The notes beneath the pieces were generated by a model. That model saw only the letters and a list, made by a program, of their open reading frames with translations. It made no database searches and had not been told where the DNA came from. Shown piece after piece: positions 1 through 6,724 of a stretch of DNA of 64,000 nucleotides. The stretch lies in the NCBI GenBank assembly GCA_947581795.1, contig CANPVS010000001.1, positions 124,001 to 188,000 of the forward strand, in the 5' to 3' direction. Source of the stretch: an uncultured Oscillospiraceae bacterium. Its GTDB lineage: Bacteria; Bacillota; Clostridia; Oscillospirales; Oscillospiraceae. Numbering within the stretch: position 1 is the stretch's first letter; each line of letters begins with the position of its first letter. Made by a program: the position numbers and the translations under genes.

Positions 1-2
1 CC

Positions 3-968
3 GAGGCTGAGGCCGCGAAGAGCCACACCTCTACCTTCAAAGCCGCTCTGGACGAGGCCATCGCTGCCGCGAAGAAGGTCGTCGAGGAGGCTGCCACCGT
101 TGAGGCGGTGAAGGAAGGCGAGACCGCTCTGGCCGCCGCTCTCGTGGGCGCCGCCGAAGACACCGAGACTCTGGCCACCCTGCAGAAGGCTCTGAAGGAG
201 CAGATCGACTTGGCTCTGGCCGAGCAGGCTCCTGAAAATGGCCACTCCAACGAGTACCTGACTGAGCTGACCGTCGTGATCGCCGCTGGCATCGCCGCTC
301 AGAGCTCCACTGTGACGGCCGACATCCAGGCCGCTACCCGCAACATCGCCGCCCTGCTGCTGAAGGCTGCCGACGATACCGCGAAGAAGGCCGCTTATGA
401 CGCCGCGAAGGCCGATTTGGCCAAGGCGAAGGAAGAGGCCGCGGCTGTTGACGCGAGCAAGTGGACGAAGGAGTCCTACGCGGCTGTTCAGGCTGCCCTG
501 ACGGCTGCCAACGCGCTGCCCGAGACCGCTGGCACCGATGAGATGGTCAATGCCGCGAAGGCGATCCGCGACGCGATCGCGAAGCTGATCGACAAGTCCA
601 CCGTACCCGGCGCTCCCGCGTCCGGCACCGGTTGGGTCGTGTTCGACGGTGATTACTACTACTACAGAGACGGCAAGCTCGTGACCGGGTGGATCTTCAC
701 CGGCTCCAAGCACGGCCTGTGGTACTACACCGACTCTGACGGCAAGCTGGTCACCGGCTTCCAGCAGGTCACCGGAACGAAGTACGACGGCTGGTACTAC
801 TTCCAGCCCAGCAATGAGAACGGCTGCATCGGCGCGGTCCTGTCCGGCTGGCAGCAGGTTCCCGGGTTTGGCTGGGGTTACTTCAGCACGCAGCACAACG
901 GTCACTGGGGCGCTTGCACCTACACCGACGTGCAGGGCGACTACGTGAACTATCAGCCCGTCAAGTAA
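3..968 (+). CDS. Secreted FIVAR / cell-wall-binding repeat protein (5' end outside window)
   Basis: The reading frame is open from base 3, so the start and signal peptide lie outside the window. The visible part has an Ala/Lys/Glu-rich helical region (to about base 600) resembling FIVAR-type stalk domains of Gram-positive surface proteins. A short Pro/Ala linker follows, then aromatic wall-binding repeats (DGDYYYYRDGKLVTGW, GWYYFQPSNENG, YFSTQHNGHWGAC) of the choline-binding-like type. The last repeats closely resemble those ending the endolysin at 5752-6675, so both probably bind the same wall polymer. A hairpin terminator follows at 1007. Function beyond surface attachment is unknown; surface location is an inference from architecture. 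Confidence 0.8.
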   Translation, partial: EAEAAKSHTSTFKAALDEAIAAAKKVVEEAATVEAVKEGETALAAALVGAAEDTETLATLQKALKEQIDLALAEQAPENGHSNEYLTELTVVIAAGIAAQSSTVTADIQAATRNIAALLLKAADDTAKKAAYDAAKADLAKAKEEAAAVDASKWTKESYAAVQAALTAANALPETAGTDEMVNAAKAIRDAIAKLIDKSTVPGAPASGTGWVVFDGDYYYYRDGKLVTGWIFTGSKHGLWYYTDSDGKLVTGFQQVTGTKYDGWYYFQPSNENGCIGAVLSGWQQVPGFGWGYFSTQHNGHWGACTYTDVQGDYVNYQPVK

Positions 969-1006
969 GACAACACCGGGTAAACCAAACATAGCAACCT
1001 AATGGA

Positions 1007-1037
1007 GGGAGCAGGGTCTCTGGCCCTGCTCCCTTTC
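1007..1037 (+). terminator. Rho-independent terminator after the surface protein
   Basis: GGGAGCAGGG and CCCTGCTCCC form a perfect 10-bp stem with a 7-nt loop, followed by TTT. It lies about 40 nt after the stop codon. The T tract is short, so efficiency is uncertain. Confidence 0.6.
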
Positions 1038-1040
1038 AAG

Positions 1041-1150
1041 TCAGAAGAGCTTTGAAGATTCGAGGCTCCGGCGAGCCAGATCCTCTCATCGGTCAAAGCT
1101 CTTCTTCCTTCTCCCCACGCGACCCGCTGCGCTGGGCTCGCGCGGGGACC
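1041..1150 (+). repeat. Family B two-hairpin repeat, copy B1
   Basis: The first hairpin has arms AGAAGAGCTTTGA and TCAAAGCTCTTCT, a perfect 13-bp inverted repeat, enclosing a small GGCT/AGCC hairpin and the invariant CTCATCGG. The second hairpin is CCCCACGCGACCC / GGGCTCGCGCGGGG around GCTGCGCT. The same layout recurs at 2098-2208, 42805-42917 (inverted) and 60031-60141, with stem changes that keep pairing. Confidence 0.8.
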
Positions 1151-1185
1151 CCAGAAAATGCGATACTCCATAAGGAGGCGGAATC

Positions 1186-2028
1186 ATGGATACAATCAGA
1201 GTGACGACCAGCCCGCGGGTGACGCGGCGGGAAGAGGGCGTCCCCATGACAGAGGAGAATATCCGGGGATTTTTGGACTACCTGCTGGAAAGCGGCCGGA
1301 CGGCGGACACGGTGGAACGCTATCGCCGTGAGCTGGAGCGGCTGGCCCATGCGCTGCCCGAGGACGGGCGCATCCGGCGTGGTACCCTGGAAGCCTGCCG
1401 GGAGGCGCTGCTGGCGGAGGGGTTCGCGCCCCGGACGGCCAATATCCATATCTCCGCCGCCAACTCCTATGTGGAGTACATGGGCCACCGGGAGTACCAG
1501 CTGCGGGACACGCTGGAGACGGAGGCGTCCGTGGCTCCGGAGCTGACCCGGAACGAGTACATACATCTGCTGCAGACGGCGCAGCTGTTGGGCCGGGAGA
1601 GAGTATATCTGCTGATCAAGGTGTTCGCCAACGCGGACCTGCCGGTGCAGGAGCTGCCGAAGATCACGGCGGAGGCGGCGAAAGCGGGGCAGGCAGTGAT
1701 AGGCGAGGGGAAGAGCCGGAAGCTGATCCGGCTGCCCAAGTGCCTGTGCCAGGAGATCACCTCCTATGCCGAGCGGAACGGGATAAAAGAGGGCCCGGTG
1801 TTCCTGACGAAGGACCGGACGCCGATGGATAGGACGTCGGTGACCAGCTCGATCCGGGAGCTGTGCGCTGTGGCGAAGATCCCGGCGGAGAAGGGGAACC
1901 CCCGGTGCCTGCGGAAGCTGTACCAGGCGGGGCGGAAGGCCATCGAGGACAACGTGGCCATGCTGGTGGAGCAGGCCCTGGAGCGGCAGATGGACGAGGA
2001 ACAATTGACAGTAGCTTGGGATGTATAA
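1186..2028 (+). CDS. Tyrosine recombinase/integrase-family protein with degenerate active site
   Basis: This 280-aa protein has the two-part layout of phage integrases: an N-terminal SAM-like core-binding region (about residues 21-105, with 'TADTVERYRREL' and 'RTANIHISAANSYVEYMG') and a C-terminal catalytic-like domain. The usual Arg-I motif (LRVSEL) reads LPVQEL with Pro153, the HxLR motif reads RCLR (His replaced by Arg240, Arg243 kept), and no C-terminal nucleophilic Tyr is visible; the protein ends TVAWDV. It is therefore probably not a working recombinase and may be a DNA-binding descendant. The start at 1186 has AGGAGG 8 nt upstream. It lies between two copies of repeat B and upstream of a phage fibre/lysis cassette. 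Family assignment is from motifs only. Confidence 0.7.
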   Translation: MDTIRVTTSPRVTRREEGVPMTEENIRGFLDYLLESGRTADTVERYRRELERLAHALPEDGRIRRGTLEACREALLAEGFAPRTANIHISAANSYVEYMGHREYQLRDTLETEASVAPELTRNEYIHLLQTAQLLGRERVYLLIKVFANADLPVQELPKITAEAAKAGQAVIGEGKSRKLIRLPKCLCQEITSYAERNGIKEGPVFLTKDRTPMDRTSVTSSIRELCAVAKIPAEKGNPRCLRKLYQAGRKAIEDNVAMLVEQALERQMDEEQLTVAWDV

Positions 2029-2064
2029 GGCAGGAGCGGCGCTTGAAGCGCCGCTCCTACCTTA
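2026..2064 (+). terminator. Long hairpin overlapping the integrase-like stop codon
   Basis: TAAGG and CCTTA close a near-perfect hairpin whose core is AGGAGCGGCGCTT / AGCGCCGCTCCT with a tiny loop. The stop codon TAA forms the first bases of the stem. No T tract follows, so it may protect the mRNA end rather than terminate. Confidence 0.45.
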
Positions 2065-2065
2065 T

Positions 2066-2473
2066 GGAGGCTCCCTTGTGTAAAGGGAGCTGGCAGCGTC
2101 AGAAGGGCTTTGAAGATTCGCGGCCTTGGCAAGCCAGGCCCCCTCATCGGTCAAAACCCTTCTTTCTTCTCCCCATGAAACCCACTTCGTTGGGCTTTCA
2201 TGGGGGCCCATTCAAGCGAGACTGAGAGAGATACAGCGGGTTCTGTTTTTTCTCTCCCCCAGTCACATCGTCGGAACACGCAGGCCAGGTCTCCCTTTGC
2301 CGCAAGCGGCAAAGCTCGAGTGGCCCGCGGCTCCTTCTCTTCCCCACGCGACCCGCTTTGCTGGGCTCGCGTGGGGACCCCCAAAGGCGCTGACAGCCCC
2401 CTCGTCAGAGGGGGCCTTTACAATCCCTCAGTCATGCTTTGCATGACAGCCCCCTTTACACAAGGGGGCCTCC
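2066..2473. repeat. Composite palindromic repeat (family A ends, two family B hairpins inside)
   Basis: The outer ends are inverted copies: GGAGGCTCCCTTGTGTAAAG on the left and CTTTACACAAGGGGGCCTCC on the right. Inside are a family B copy (2098-2208), a lone B second hairpin (2331-2381, CCCCACGCGACCC/GGGCTCGCGTGGGG) and a family A half (2387-2417, ending CCCTCGTCAGAGGGGGCC). This fills almost all of the 558-bp gap between the integrase-like gene and the phage cassette; I see no gene in it. Confidence 0.7.
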
Positions 2474-2481
2474 ATGATGTA

Positions 2482-2508
2482 GGACGTGCGAAGGCGCGTC
2501 CTTTTTTG
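2482..2508 (+). terminator. Rho-independent terminator
   Basis: GGACGTGC-GAAG-GCGCGTCC (one G-U pair) is followed by TTTTTT. It isolates the phage cassette from upstream transcription. Confidence 0.75.
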
Positions 2509-2586
2509 TATCTAATGAGAATTTGGGGAGGCGATTTTTGGGAACGGCAGTGGTAAGGTCTAATCCCGAGAAAAGGAGGGCGTGAT

Positions 2587-2754
2587 ATGGACGAGAAGAG
2601 CATGACCCCGCTGCAGAAGGAGATCAACGAGGCGTTCCAGTGCGTGAGCATCGTGCAGGCGGCAGGGGACGCGGTGGACCTTATCGCGTCGGCACGGGCC
2701 CATCTGCGCAGGGCGTTCGAGCTGGCGGCGGCGAAGGAGGAGAAGGATGGCTGA
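2587..2754 (+). CDS. Small phage-cassette protein, 55 aa
   Basis: ATG at 2587 follows AAAAGGAGG with 7-nt spacing, a strong ribosome site. The 55-aa product begins [17 protein letters not shown], is acidic and helical, and ends in an EEKDG tail. Its stop overlaps the next start by 8 nt (ATGGCTGA), indicating translational coupling to the collagen-like fibre gene. I recognise no family; position suggests a minor tail or fibre-associated protein. Confidence 0.65.
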   Translation: MDEKSMTPLQKEINEAFQCVSIVQAAGDAVDLIASARAHLRRAFELAAAKEEKDG

Positions 2755-3346
2755 CAAAGCGATAGGCGATCTGCCGGAAGCGGGCGCGCTATACGACGAT
2801 TCGCTGCTGGTGGTGGAACAGCAGTCCGAGGCGCGGAGCATCCGTGGGTCGCTGGTAAAACAGTATGTGGACGAGGCGGCACAGCCCTACGTGGACGAAG
2901 CGGCCAAGAGCGCCAGGGACTCGGAGATCAGCAGAGAGGCCGCGATGAAAGCACAACAGGCAATCGAGAATATGACGGTGAGCGCGTCCACGCTGCCCGC
3001 CGGGAGCGACGCCACGGCGACAAAGTCTACAACAGGGGACTCATTTTCCATCCGGTTCGGGATCCCGCGCGGTCCGCAGGGAGCGGCAGGTCCGGCGGGC
3101 CCGCAGGGAAAGGAAGGCCCGCAGGGAATCCAAGGGCAGAAGGGGGAGACCGGAGATACCGGCCCGGAAGGCCCTCCTGGTATCCAGGGACCGCCGGGTC
3201 CGGCTGGGACAGCCACCGTCGTCCCGACGGAAGGGGCCTATGTGTTCAGCGTGGAGGAAGGTCACCTTATTCTGCACTACACGGGAGAGAAAGCGCCGGA
3301 CTTCTCCATTGGAGAGGACGGGCACCTGTATTTCAACGTGGCCTGA
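2747..3346 (+). CDS. Collagen-like phage tail-fibre protein
   Basis: This 199-aa protein has an N-terminal region (1-100) beginning [12 protein letters not shown], with a short Ala-rich helical segment. A Gly-X-Y tract (about residues 103-152: [13 protein letters not shown] and onward) follows, then a small C-terminal beta-rich head ([23 protein letters not shown]). The N-terminal 'IGDLP...DDSLLVVEQ' segment is typical of phage fibre attachment regions. Gly-X-Y repeats in phage proteins form trimeric triple helices. It is coupled to the 55-aa gene upstream and followed by a second collagen-like fibre gene. Specific receptor unknown. Confidence 0.8.
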   Translation: MADKAIGDLPEAGALYDDSLLVVEQQSEARSIRGSLVKQYVDEAAQPYVDEAAKSARDSEISREAAMKAQQAIENMTVSASTLPAGSDATATKSTTGDSFSIRFGIPRGPQGAAGPAGPQGKEGPQGIQGQKGETGDTGPEGPPGIQGPPGPAGTATVVPTEGAYVFSVEEGHLILHYTGEKAPDFSIGEDGHLYFNVA

Positions 3347-3371
3347 TAATAACAAAAAAGGAGAGTTTTAT

Positions 3372-4685
3372 ATGCCTACAGTAGATCTGGGTGAAGTCGT
3401 CGGGCCGCAGGGTCCCCAGGGAGAGCGTGGTCCGGAAGGCCCGACTGGCCCCGTCGGTCCGGAGGGAAAACAGGGGCCTGTGGGGCCGGCCGGGGGAGTG
3501 GATTCCGTGAATGGCTCACAGGGCGATGTAGTTATTGGTAATGTAAATCTGTTTGCCATGTGTAATTCTATGGCGGCAATGATAGATTCAACGGGCGAAC
3601 CATATCCGAGTAGTTATGCCAATCCTTCCTTGACTGATTATATACCAGTGAATGAGGGCGATATATTTACTGTTCAAAACTGGATAACAGCCGATCCTGG
3701 TGATAAAAATTATGTAATGATAGATTCGTGTTTTTACACGGATAAAACCGGTTCGTCACTGATACCAGGTGCGTTTAAACGTTACGTTGGTGGGGTTCCC
3801 GGTTATAACCATGTCGTTTATCAGATAGGACCCGCGCCATCCGGAGCGAAGTATCTTCGTGTTGCTTGCAGATTGTACAATGATGGGCGTGTTAAATTGG
3901 AACGCGGTACCGTCGCAACAGACTGGTCCCCAGCACCTGAGGACTACCTCGGCCCGTTCAACGCATACAACATTCCCAACATGCATCGTAATATCTTCCG
4001 AGGTAAGAATCTCGGTTCTACGCTCACCGATACGCAGAAAGCAGCGATAGCTGCTGGCACGTTTGAGGGGCTTTATTTGGGTGACTACTGGACGATAAAC
4101 GGCCACACCTGGCGAATCGTAGACTTTGACTACTGGTACGGCCAGGGTGATACGTCCTGCACCACACACCACGTGGTCGTGATGCCCGACGCCCCGCTGT
4201 ACTTTTGTCCGATGAACAACAAGATCGAAGAGGCCAACACCGTTGAGGGTGGTTATGCGCTTTCCGAGATGCGTCAAACCGGCCTCGATCAGGCTAAGGA
4301 AATAGCGACGACCGATTTTGGAACGAACGTGCTGAACCACCGGATCATCATCAGCAATGCCGTCAAGGACGGTCATGTGTCCGGTTATCTCTGGGACGAC
4401 TCGACCGTCGAACTTTGCTCCGAGTGGCAGATGTATGGTGCTTCTGTTTATAATGCTATGAACGATGGTGCGACTCGTCCTACACTGTTCACCATCGATC
4501 AGAAGCAGTTCGCACTGATGCAAGCTGTTCCCTGGTTTATCAACCCCGCACGTCAGAATTTCTGGCTGCGTGACGTCGTCTCGTCGTCAGGCTTTGCCAA
4601 TGTGGCCTACGGCGGCTATGCGGCCGGAAGTGGCGCTAGTAATACGGGCGGGGTTCGCCCATCTTTCGGTGTTACTGGCAATTAG
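3372..4685 (+). CDS. Phage receptor-binding fibre with C-type-lectin-like, DGR-target-like C terminus
   Basis: ATG at 3372 follows AAAAAGGAGAG. The 437-aa protein starts with a Gly-X-Y collagen tract (residues 8-42), then a beta-rich middle, and ends in a formylglycine-generating-enzyme/C-type-lectin-like fold. The end reads NFWLRDVVSSSGFANV, then a stretch rich in Gly/Ala/Tyr/Ser/Asn, then GGVRPSFGV. The WLR...GVRP layout is characteristic of variable proteins diversified by diversity-generating retroelements and of DUF6273 domains. The variable-looking codons (GCC TAC GGC GGC TAT GCG GCC GGA AGT) are what A-mutagenesis of an AAC/AAT-rich template would give. No template repeat or reverse transcriptase is seen in this window. 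The stretch around 3540-3960 is visibly richer in A+T than its neighbours, consistent with modular acquisition. Confidence 0.75.
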   Translation: MPTVDLGEVVGPQGPQGERGPEGPTGPVGPEGKQGPVGPAGGVDSVNGSQGDVVIGNVNLFAMCNSMAAMIDSTGEPYPSSYANPSLTDYIPVNEGDIFTVQNWITADPGDKNYVMIDSCFYTDKTGSSLIPGAFKRYVGGVPGYNHVVYQIGPAPSGAKYLRVACRLYNDGRVKLERGTVATDWSPAPEDYLGPFNAYNIPNMHRNIFRGKNLGSTLTDTQKAAIAAGTFEGLYLGDYWTINGHTWRIVDFDYWYGQGDTSCTTHHVVVMPDAPLYFCPMNNKIEEANTVEGGYALSEMRQTGLDQAKEIATTDFGTNVLNHRIIISNAVKDGHVSGYLWDDSTVELCSEWQMYGASVYNAMNDGATRPTLFTIDQKQFALMQAVPWFINPARQNFWLRDVVSSSGFANVAYGGYAAGSGASNTGGVRPSFGVTGN

Positions 4686-4703
4686 AAAAAGGAGGAATAG
4701 AAA

Positions 4704-5093
4704 ATGGACGATTTCTACGATGATCATAGCCCGACTGAGCCCAGTCCCTATGACCCACTGACGCCTATAGAACCTGAGCCGGTGGAAGAGATACTGTATG
4801 CGGTCACGTTGTCCGACGGAACTACGCTTTCCGATCTGCATCTCAACGGAAACAACTTCGTATCCGACACCCCCGTGACGAAAGAACAGTTCGACTATAA
4901 CTGCTCTCCTGTGACTATTTCAGATGGAGAAATCACCGAGACTTACGAGAATATGGAGCTGGTTCATCTTCAGACTACGAACGGGCAGTATTACTTCGTG
5001 TTGCGGGATATTCCGCCGGAGGAGCTCTGGAAACGAAAGGTCACGGCGGATGTGCAGTACATCAGCATGATGACTGAAGTGGAGCTGGATTAA
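4704..5093 (+). CDS. Phage-cassette protein of unknown function
   Basis: This 129-aa acidic protein starts at ATG 4704, 8 nt after AAGGAGG. Its N terminus is Asp/Pro/Glu-rich (MDDFYDDHSPTEPSPYDPL) and the rest is predicted beta-rich (AVTLSDGTTLSDLHLNGNNF, MELVHLQTTNGQYYFVLRDI). It lies 18 nt after the variable fibre gene and before xkdX, so a fibre accessory or chaperone role is possible. Many variable-protein genes are followed by a small accessory gene, but this one does not look like Avd. No family recognised. Confidence 0.6.
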   Translation: MDDFYDDHSPTEPSPYDPLTPIEPEPVEEILYAVTLSDGTTLSDLHLNGNNFVSDTPVTKEQFDYNCSPVTISDGEITETYENMELVHLQTTNGQYYFVLRDIPPEELWKRKVTADVQYISMMTEVELD

Positions 5094-5105
5094 AGGAGGA
5101 CAAGC

Positions 5106-5246
5106 ATGGAGCATAGTGCAAAATACGAAGAGGTTCTTGGGTTCTATAAAAATCATCTCTGGAGCGAGCGGATGACCCGGAACGCAGTCGTAAAGGGCTG
5201 GATAACGGAGGAAGAGTTCCAGGAAATCACCGGGAAGAAGTCATAA
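5106..5246 (+). CDS. xkdX: XkdX family phage protein
   Basis: A 46-aa protein starting at ATG 5106 after AAAGGAGGACAAGC. The pattern FYKNHLWSERMTRNAVVKGW followed by ITEEEFQEITG matches the XkdX family of PBSX-like phages (W...M..NAV.KGWIT.EE..EITG). XkdX sits between tail-fibre and lysis genes in many Firmicutes prophages, exactly as here. Its molecular role is not established. Confidence 0.85.
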   Translation: MEHSAKYEEVLGFYKNHLWSERMTRNAVVKGWITEEEFQEITGKKS

Positions 5247-5268
5247 CGATCGACGGGAGAGCGATAAA

Positions 5269-5526
5269 ATGAGCGATGCTGTGTTGTCCGCCCTTATTAC
5301 CGGCGGACTGGCTTTGGCGGGTATCGTGATCACCGTCCGGGCCGGCAATAATGAGCTCCAGCATAAGATCGAGGTCTCGCAGGCGATAACGGATACCAAA
5401 CTGGATGAACTGACACGAGAGGTCCGCCTGCACAACAATTTTGCGCAGAGGGTACCCGTGCTGGAGGAGAAGATGGACTCCGCCAATCACCGGATAGCCG
5501 ACCTGGAGAGCAGGGGCGGAAAATAA
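5269..5526 (+). CDS. Membrane-anchored coiled-coil phage protein, possible lysis accessory
   Basis: This 85-aa protein has one N-terminal membrane segment (about residues 4-24, VLSALITGGLALAGIVITV) and a long charged helix with heptad character (ELQHKIEVSQAITDTKLDEL through VLEEKMDSANHRIADLE). This architecture resembles XhlA-type or holin-associated proteins. It lies immediately before the holin. The exact family is not certain. Confidence 0.6.
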   Translation: MSDAVLSALITGGLALAGIVITVRAGNNELQHKIEVSQAITDTKLDELTREVRLHNNFAQRVPVLEEKMDSANHRIADLESRGGK

Positions 5527-5540
5527 GGAGGGAGGTACAT

Positions 5541-5765
5541 ATGATGAAGCTCAACGACAAGGTATATGACGTTCTCAAGTGGGTGGCGATGATCGTCATC
5601 CCGGCGCTGGCCACGGCTTACGTGGGCCTCGCGGGCGTGTGGGGCTGGCCCTATCCCAACGAGTTGGCCAAGACGGCGGCCATCGTGGACACGCTGCTGG
5701 GCGCGCTGCTGGGCATCAGCACAGCCCAGTACAACAAGGAGGTAAATAGAGATGACATCGGCTAA
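5541..5765 (+). CDS. Phage holin
   Basis: A 74-aa protein with a short charged N terminus (MMKLNDKVYDVLK), a first membrane segment (WVAMIVIPALATAYVGLA), a turn (WGWPYPNE) and a second membrane segment (AAIVDTLLGALLGIS), ending in a charged tail. The pattern matches small r1t/Dp-1-like holins of Firmicutes phages, which permeabilise the membrane for endolysin release. A strong ribosome site (AAGGAGGGAGG) precedes it. It overlaps the endolysin start by 14 nt, a normal holin-lysin arrangement. Confidence 0.85.
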   Translation: MMKLNDKVYDVLKWVAMIVIPALATAYVGLAGVWGWPYPNELAKTAAIVDTLLGALLGISTAQYNKEVNRDDIG

Positions 5766-6675
5766 ACAGGTGGTAGACATCGCGCTGACTGAGGTGGGCT
5801 ATCGCGAGAAGGCGAGCAACTCCAACCTGGACAGCAAAACCGGCAACAGCGGTTCCGCCAACTGGACCAAGTACGCCAGGGACCTGGCGAGCGCCGGGTA
5901 TTACAACGGAAACAAGAACGGATTCGAGTGGTGCGACGTGTTCGTGGACTGGTGCTTTTTCAAGGCGTTCGGCAAGACCGAGGGGCAGCGCATCCAGTGC
6001 CAGACCGGGGAGCTGGGTGCGGCGTGTCCTTACTCCGCCGGGTATTACAAGGTCCAGGGGCGGTATGATAAAAACCCGAAGGTGGGCGACCAGATATTCT
6101 TCCAGCAGGGCAACAGTTTGGTGCACACGGGGATCGTGGTGGACGTCACAGACAGCGAGGTGACCACGGTGGAGGGCAACAGCGGCAACCAGGTAAAGAA
6201 GAACGTTTACAGCCGACGCAGCGCCTACATCGCCGGGTACGGGCACCCCTGGTACGACAGTGCTTCCGGCGGCTGGCTCCATGAAAATGGCGGGTGGAAG
6301 TTCAGGAACCCCGCCACGGGTGAGCTCGTGGCCGATATGTGGGTAGGCACCAACAAGGGCCTGTGGTATTACATCGGCGAGGACGGCATGCTGTGCCACG
6401 GTGGGCTCACGTTCGTACACGAGTGCAAGGGCATCAATGAGAGCGGCGCGGACCAGGGGGTGTTCCCGGCCGGGTGGTTCTACTTCCAGCCGGACAACGA
6501 AAACGGGACTATCGGGGCGATGAAGACCGGGGAGCAGGTCGTTGTGAAGTCCACCACGGAGAAGGTGGCCGGGGCCAATGTGGCGGTATTCAGCGAAAGG
6601 CATGACGGCCACTTCGGCGCGTGCGTGAGCATGAACGGGAAAGCGATGAAGAATTACACGGACCTGCCGGCATGA
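5752..6675 (+). CDS. CHAP-domain endolysin with wall-binding repeats
   Basis: The 307-aa protein starts at ATG 5752 inside the holin gene. Residues 1-165 form a CHAP/NlpC-like cysteine amidase or peptidase. The catalytic Cys is in FEWCDVFVDWCF, the His in LVHTGIVVDV, and the assisting acidic residue in TVEGNSG. The C-terminal half carries aromatic wall-binding repeats (GGWLHENGGWKFRN, GLWYYIGEDGML, GWFYFQPDNENGTIGAM, FSERHDGHFGAC) that mirror the surface protein ending at 968. It would cleave peptidoglycan at the end of a lytic cycle; with no other phage structural genes around, it may now be domesticated or belong to a remnant. Bond specificity is not deducible. Confidence 0.9.
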   Translation: MTSAKQVVDIALTEVGYREKASNSNLDSKTGNSGSANWTKYARDLASAGYYNGNKNGFEWCDVFVDWCFFKAFGKTEGQRIQCQTGELGAACPYSAGYYKVQGRYDKNPKVGDQIFFQQGNSLVHTGIVVDVTDSEVTTVEGNSGNQVKKNVYSRRSAYIAGYGHPWYDSASGGWLHENGGWKFRNPATGELVADMWVGTNKGLWYYIGEDGMLCHGGLTFVHECKGINESGADQGVFPAGWFYFQPDNENGTIGAMKTGEQVVVKSTTEKVAGANVAVFSERHDGHFGACVSMNGKAMKNYTDLPA

Positions 6676-6679
6676 GGGC

Positions 6680-6708
6680 AAAAAGTCCCGCCGCGAAAGC
6701 GGCGGGAC
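6680..6708 (-). terminator. Terminator of the blaI-envelope operon
   Basis: On the minus strand GTCCCGCCGC-TTTC-GCGGCGGGAC is followed by TTTTT. It lies 17 nt after the last gene of the operon. Confidence 0.85.
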
Positions 6709-6724
6709 CGGAGAAAGACGATGC

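Noticed and set aside
5101-6675. Reverse transcriptase or template repeat for the variable fibre in the downstream genes
   Set aside because: All downstream frames are accounted for by XkdX, coiled-coil protein, holin and endolysin; none has reverse transcriptase motifs and I saw no near-copy of the variable 3' end.
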